Assembly: GCA_003454665.1 (NCBI GenBank)
Contig: DMKB01000122.1
Span: forward strand, 1 to 8,154
Source of the DNA: Nitrospiraceae bacterium
Lineage (GTDB): Bacteria > Nitrospirota > UBA9217
Length of the DNA: 8,154 bases
Direction of reading: 5' to 3'
In this document: in pieces, positions 5,178 through 8,154 of the stretch
How positions within the stretch are numbered: the stretch's first letter is position 1
Layout: the number at the start of each line of letters is the position of its first letter
The notes under the pieces: generated by a model
What the model was told of the DNA's origin: nothing
The model's input: the letters and a program-made list of their open reading frames with translations, nothing else
The model's database searches: none
Made by a program: the position numbers and the translations under genes

Positions 5178-7688
5178 TTATTGCATGGCCATCGGGTCTA
5201 TCCAGCGACCACCGACGTTTGCCTGGACCGCGGTCCGCATAATCCTGAAGAGAGACGCTTCAGCACGTTCTATATTGAACAGCGCTTCAATGACCTCGAC
5301 CGGTCGTGCGGTAATCCCGTTCATCTCCTGAAGACACAGCTCGATGGCAGGAGGGTCGGTTTCATCAGTGAGCGCAAGCGACTCGATCGCTGGTTTGATA
5401 TCGCGCTCTTTTCCTTTTTTTACCACGGTAACAGACGATAAGGCCATGAAGCTTTCGATGCGCTCCTGGATGGTATCCGTATACGGCGGGAGGATCAAAA
5501 CGCGGTATATGAATTTGGCGATACTCTTTGAGAGCGATGGAGCATTCCTGGGAATAATGCGCGCTTCAAGCACTTCTATTCCCCGGGGGAGCGTACTGTT
5601 CATGTCCCGCGTTGCCTTGCTCAGATCAATAAACGGATCGGTCTCCATGTCGAGATATTCCGCTTCGCTCTCCACGCCGACGGAAAGCGCCGGACCAAAG
5701 GACGTCCGCGGGTGCGGGTTGAATCCTCGAGAAAAGGCAAGGGGGATCCCCGCCCGTGCGGCCGCCCGGTGGAAAAGGGTCATGAGATCGAGGTGTGAAA
5801 GGAAACGGATTCGCCCTTTTTTGGTGTATCGCATGCGTATGCGTGTGGTGAGATCCTGTCCCTCCTGTTTTCTCTCCGCCCCGAAAGATCGAACACCGGC
5901 CTCGTTCTTTGTCATAGTGTCTGCTGCCTCGGTCCCGGGTTTTCCGAAGAGCGGGGTACCGCCGTCTGTACAGCCTATCCCGCAGCCCGCACAGTCTTCG
6001 CGGCAGTTATCCGTGACCTCCCCAGACAGCGCCCGCCGGTACTCACGCTGGAGAAATTCCTTTGTGACGCCCGTATGAACGAAGTCCCACGGGAGCTCGT
6101 CCTCCTGCCGGTAACTGCGGCCCGCATATTCCGCATAGTCGATGCCGCAGGCGCTGAAGGCTTCGCTCCATTTGCTGAAATCAAAACATTCAGTCCACCC
6201 GTCGAACCGGCAGCCGAGGCTGACGGCCTTTTCAAGGACCGGGCCGAGGTTGCGGTCGCCCCGGGCAAAGGCGGCTTCGAGTACGCTCATTTCCCTGGAG
6301 TGGGTCTTGAGAGCGATTCCCCGTCTCTTTAACCCCTTTTCCAGATACGATTGTTTTTCACGGATAACGGAGGGCGCAATCTGGCCGAACCACTGGAAAG
6401 GGGTATGCGCCTTGGGAACGAACGTGGAGATGCTGATGTTCAGCTGGACATGCCGTTTGGACACCCGTTTTCCGAGAGCAAAGAGGTTCCGTGCGATCCT
6501 GATGATGCCGTCCAAATCATCCTCTGTCTCTGTCGGAAGGCCTATCATGAAGTACAGTTTCAGGACATGCCACCCGCTCGAAAAAATAAACTCCGCCGCC
6601 TCCATGAGTTCCGCCTCCGAGAGGGGCTTGTTGATCACATGGCGCAGGCGTTCCGTGCCCGCCTCAGGAGCAAGGGTGAAACCGGTTTTGCGCACCCCCG
6701 CAATTGCCGTTATCATCTCCTTGGTGAGCGTGCCCACGCGAAGCGACGGGAGAGAGATGGAGACACGGTCATCGCCGTACCGCCTGAACAAGGCGGAAAC
6801 AAGCCGCTGGATGTCGGAATAATCTCCTACACTCAGGGAGGCGAGAGAGAGTTCATCATAGCCCGTGCAGGAAAGCGACTCCTGAAGCAGGCCCTGTATC
6901 GTCTCTACGCTCCGTTCCCGGTACGGACGGTAGATGATCCCTGCCTGACAGTAGCGGCAACCGCGGATGCATCCACGGGCAATTTCAACGGTTGCCCGGT
7001 CGTGAACAGGCTTCATGAGCGGAAGGATCGGTTTGTCAGGATAGGCGGCGGTCTCAAGATCACCGACGGTTCGCCTCCGCACCATTTGCTTGCCGAGCAG
7101 GGGGACCGTGAAACCCTCACACCTCGACAGTGATTCCAGAAACTGTGACCGATCCCATGCCGATTGTTTCAGATCTATCATCTCGTGGAGCGCGTCCTCC
7201 GCCTCACCGATGAAAAAGGCATCTATGAAATCGGAAAGGGGCTCCGGGTTTACGGTGCAGGGGCCCCCTGCGATGACTACGGGATGGCCGTTCTTCCGGT
7301 CTGACGAGCGCACGGGGATGCGGCCCAGTTCGAGGGCCGTCAGGATATTCGTGAAGGAAAGCTCGTACTGAAGGGTAACGCCGATGATATCGAATTCAGA
7401 AAGCGGGACATTGGATTCGAGGCTGGTGAGCGGCCTGCCGGAGGCCCGCAACAGCTCCTCGTAGTCGGTCCAGGGAGAAAAAACCCGTTCACAGGCAGTA
7501 TCCTGCCTGTTGTTTAAAATATGGTAGAGAATGCGTATTCCCAGATGCGACATCCCGACTTCGTAGGTGTCAGGAAAGAGGAGACACACTTTGGTTTTGA
7601 CCGTGGAAAGGTCTTTATGAACACAGTTTACTTCGCTGTTTATGTAGCGCGCAGGTTTTGTAACGATGGGAAGAAATTCTTCGAGCAC
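5178..7688 (-). CDS. Fused radical SAM protein (TIGR03960-type) with C-terminal DUF2344 domain
   Basis: The 836-residue product joins two modules. Residues from about 30 to 170 resemble the B12-binding-like Rossmann region found ahead of many radical SAM domains (FPDTYEVGMSHLG, GGPCTVNPEPLSDFIDAFF). The radical SAM domain follows, with the cluster motif C240-x3-C244-x2-C247 (RGCIRGCRYCQAG) and LAPEAGTERLR at 339-349. A Cys-rich stretch, C562-x3-C566-x2-C569-x3-C573, precedes a polar linker. From about 617 a DUF2344 (TIGR03936, radical SAM-linked) domain runs to the end, starting RMRYTKKGRIRFLSHLDLM. In other bacteria the modules can be separate adjacent genes. The substrate is not established; the family is often found next to rng or ribosomal genes, hinting at RNA or ribosome modification. 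The start is GTG 7688, supported by AAGGAG (7699-7694) 5 nt upstream. Confidence 0.9.
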   Translation of the reverse strand: MLEEFLPIVTKPARYINSEVNCVHKDLSTVKTKVCLLFPDTYEVGMSHLGIRILYHILNNRQDTACERVFSPWTDYEELLRASGRPLTSLESNVPLSEFDIIGVTLQYELSFTNILTALELGRIPVRSSDRKNGHPVVIAGGPCTVNPEPLSDFIDAFFIGEAEDALHEMIDLKQSAWDRSQFLESLSRCEGFTVPLLGKQMVRRRTVGDLETAAYPDKPILPLMKPVHDRATVEIARGCIRGCRYCQAGIIYRPYRERSVETIQGLLQESLSCTGYDELSLASLSVGDYSDIQRLVSALFRRYGDDRVSISLPSLRVGTLTKEMITAIAGVRKTGFTLAPEAGTERLRHVINKPLSEAELMEAAEFIFSSGWHVLKLYFMIGLPTETEDDLDGIIRIARNLFALGKRVSKRHVQLNISISTFVPKAHTPFQWFGQIAPSVIREKQSYLEKGLKRRGIALKTHSREMSVLEAAFARGDRNLGPVLEKAVSLGCRFDGWTECFDFSKWSEAFSACGIDYAEYAGRSYRQEDELPWDFVHTGVTKEFLQREYRRALSGEVTDNCREDCAGCGIGCTDGGTPLFGKPGTEAADTMTKNEAGVRSFGAERKQEGQDLTTRIRMRYTKKGRIRFLSHLDLMTLFHRAAARAGIPLAFSRGFNPHPRTSFGPALSVGVESEAEYLDMETDPFIDLSKATRDMNSTLPRGIEVLEARIIPRNAPSLSKSIAKFIYRVLILPPYTDTIQERIESFMALSSVTVVKKGKERDIKPAIESLALTDETDPPAIELCLQEMNGITARPVEVIEALFNIERAEASLFRIMRTAVQANVGGRWIDPMAMQ

Positions 7689-7959
7689 GAAAACTCCTTA
7701 ATCTGTTACGAATGAAATTCATGCCGAAACGGCAAGAAAAAAATTCGAAGTAGGAAAAAACTTAGACAGGATTAACAGGATTAACGGGAGTTTTGAAGAT
7801 TTCTTTATGGTTTTTATCCTGTTCATCCTGTCAAAAAATTGGTTTCGGCTGGTCCCGCGCTGCGGGATTTGTCCGGATCAGGAATCAATCAAGCGTGCAA
7901 CATGCTCGCTGCAGGTCCGCCAAGTCCGGGAGCCTCACCCAACCGGAAGCCTATGACTG
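7689..7959. other. Spacer between rodA and the radical SAM gene
   Basis: This 271-bp stretch has no credible gene. Apart from the long inverted repeat it holds several short symmetric elements. ATGAA-A-TTCAT lies at 7712-7722, and TGCCG-AAA-CGGCA at 7722-7734. A compact GC hairpin TCCCGC-GCT-GCGGGA lies at 7853-7867, and TCCGG/CCGGA at 7925-7929 and 7943-7947. None is followed by a T-run on the minus strand, so none reads as a standard terminator. A perfect TTGACA on the minus strand (7834-7829) overlaps the inverted repeat, but the only -10-like match, CATAAA (7809-7804), is at a poor 19-bp spacing. I cannot place the promoter of the radical SAM gene with confidence. Confidence 0.5.
7755..7832 (-). 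repeat. Long inverted repeat of tandem 9-mers; possible terminator for rodA
   Basis: GACAGGATTAACAGGAT (7765-7781) and ATCCTGTTCATCCTGTC (7816-7832) are complementary at 16 of 17 positions, with a loop of about 34 nt. Each arm is itself a near-tandem duplication: CAGGATTAA occurs twice in a row on the left, and ATCCTGT recurs on the right. Read on the minus strand, as rodA is, the stem is followed 4 nt later by six T (7760-7755), so it could terminate the rodA transcript. The long loop and AT-rich stem are not textbook. From memory, 'CAGGATNAACAGGAT' palindromes are common intergenic elements in several phyla, so a dispersed repeat is an equal possibility. Confidence 0.55.
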
Positions 7960-8154
7960 CTAATAGAACAACATATATCGTCTCATCTGAATATTCGAAA
8001 GCAGTCCTATGGCGAGAAACGTCGTAATAATCGAAGTACCGCCGTAACTGGCGAGGGGGAGCGGTACGCCGACGACCGGCGCGACACCTACCGTCATGCC
8101 GATATTGATAAAAACATACAACGCCAGCATGGCAACAATTCCCCCGGCCATGAG
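7960..8154 (-). CDS. rodA: C-terminal end of rod-shape protein RodA (SEDS family, partial)
   Basis: The right window edge cuts this gene; the last 64 codons are present, ending at TAG (7962-7960). RodA is the membrane-embedded SEDS glycosyltransferase that polymerises peptidoglycan during cell elongation, working with PBP2. The fragment contains the family's most conserved C-terminal block: FINIGMTVGVAPVVGVPLPL followed by ASYGGTSIITTFLAIGLL. It contains two hydrophobic stretches (MAGGIVAMLALYVFI and SIITTFLAIGLLSNI) that would be transmembrane helices, and ends in a short basic tail, NIQMRRYMLFY. The N-I-G-M-T-x-G and P-L-P-L-A-S-Y-G-G motifs fit RodA better than FtsW, where the corresponding stretch usually reads differently, but FtsW cannot be wholly excluded from this much sequence. 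The gene lies upstream of the radical SAM gene on the same strand, 271 bp away. Confidence 0.88.
   Translation of the reverse strand, partial: LMAGGIVAMLALYVFINIGMTVGVAPVVGVPLPLASYGGTSIITTFLAIGLLSNIQMRRYMLFY

Noticed and set aside
7722..7734. TGCCG-AAA-CGGCA hairpin next to an A-rich stretch, as a terminator
   Set aside because: On the plus strand it is followed by A, not T; on the minus strand the T-run comes before the stem.
7839..8027. 62-codon plus-strand frame across the rodA end
   Set aside because: It is antisense to the conserved rodA C-terminus, shows no family motif and has no ribosome binding site.
1..8154. Defence system, mobile element, toxin-antitoxin pair or CRISPR array
   Set aside because: Every sizeable gene belongs to a housekeeping or signalling family, and no transposase, integrase, direct-repeat array or tRNA-associated insertion is visible.

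Overview
The window looks like ordinary bacterial chromosome: moderately GC-rich, densely coding and made of housekeeping genes. The gene content (RodA, an RNase E/G-family nuclease, and a fused TIGR03960/DUF2344-type radical SAM protein) suggests a rod-shaped, Gram-negative-type bacterium. My best guess, from memory of gene neighbourhoods, is Nitrospirota or Desulfobacterota. There is no rRNA, tRNA, insertion sequence, phage or CRISPR signal.

The left half reads on the + strand. It opens with the last 44 codons of a PLP-dependent aminotransferase (1-136). Next come folK for folate synthesis (240-725), a deoxynucleoside kinase (737-1402), panC for pantothenate synthesis (1536-2378), and a GAF-GGDEF diguanylate cyclase (2456-3544). 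folK and the kinase are 11 bp apart and are probably cotranscribed. panC follows after 133 bp, with no panB beside it. The cyclase has its own excellent sigma-70-type promoter (TTGACA-N17-TATAAC), which overlaps the panC stop codon.

The right half reads on the - strand, so its genes appear in reverse order. The 3' end of rodA (cell-wall elongation) enters from the right edge (8154-7960). A 271-bp spacer follows, holding a long inverted repeat built from tandem 9-mers. Then comes an 836-residue radical SAM/DUF2344 fusion protein (7688-5178), a 180-bp spacer with a good promoter, and rng (RNase G, 4997-3492). rng and the cyclase converge and overlap by 53 bp at their 3' ends.

I found no convincing undescribed system. 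The items most worth checking are the convergent overlap with its unusual cyclase C-terminal tail, the inverted repeat between rodA and the radical SAM gene, the missing panB, and the Cys cluster at the fusion junction of the radical SAM protein. Promoter and hairpin calls were made by eye from consensus matches; none has been tested by folding or similarity searches.
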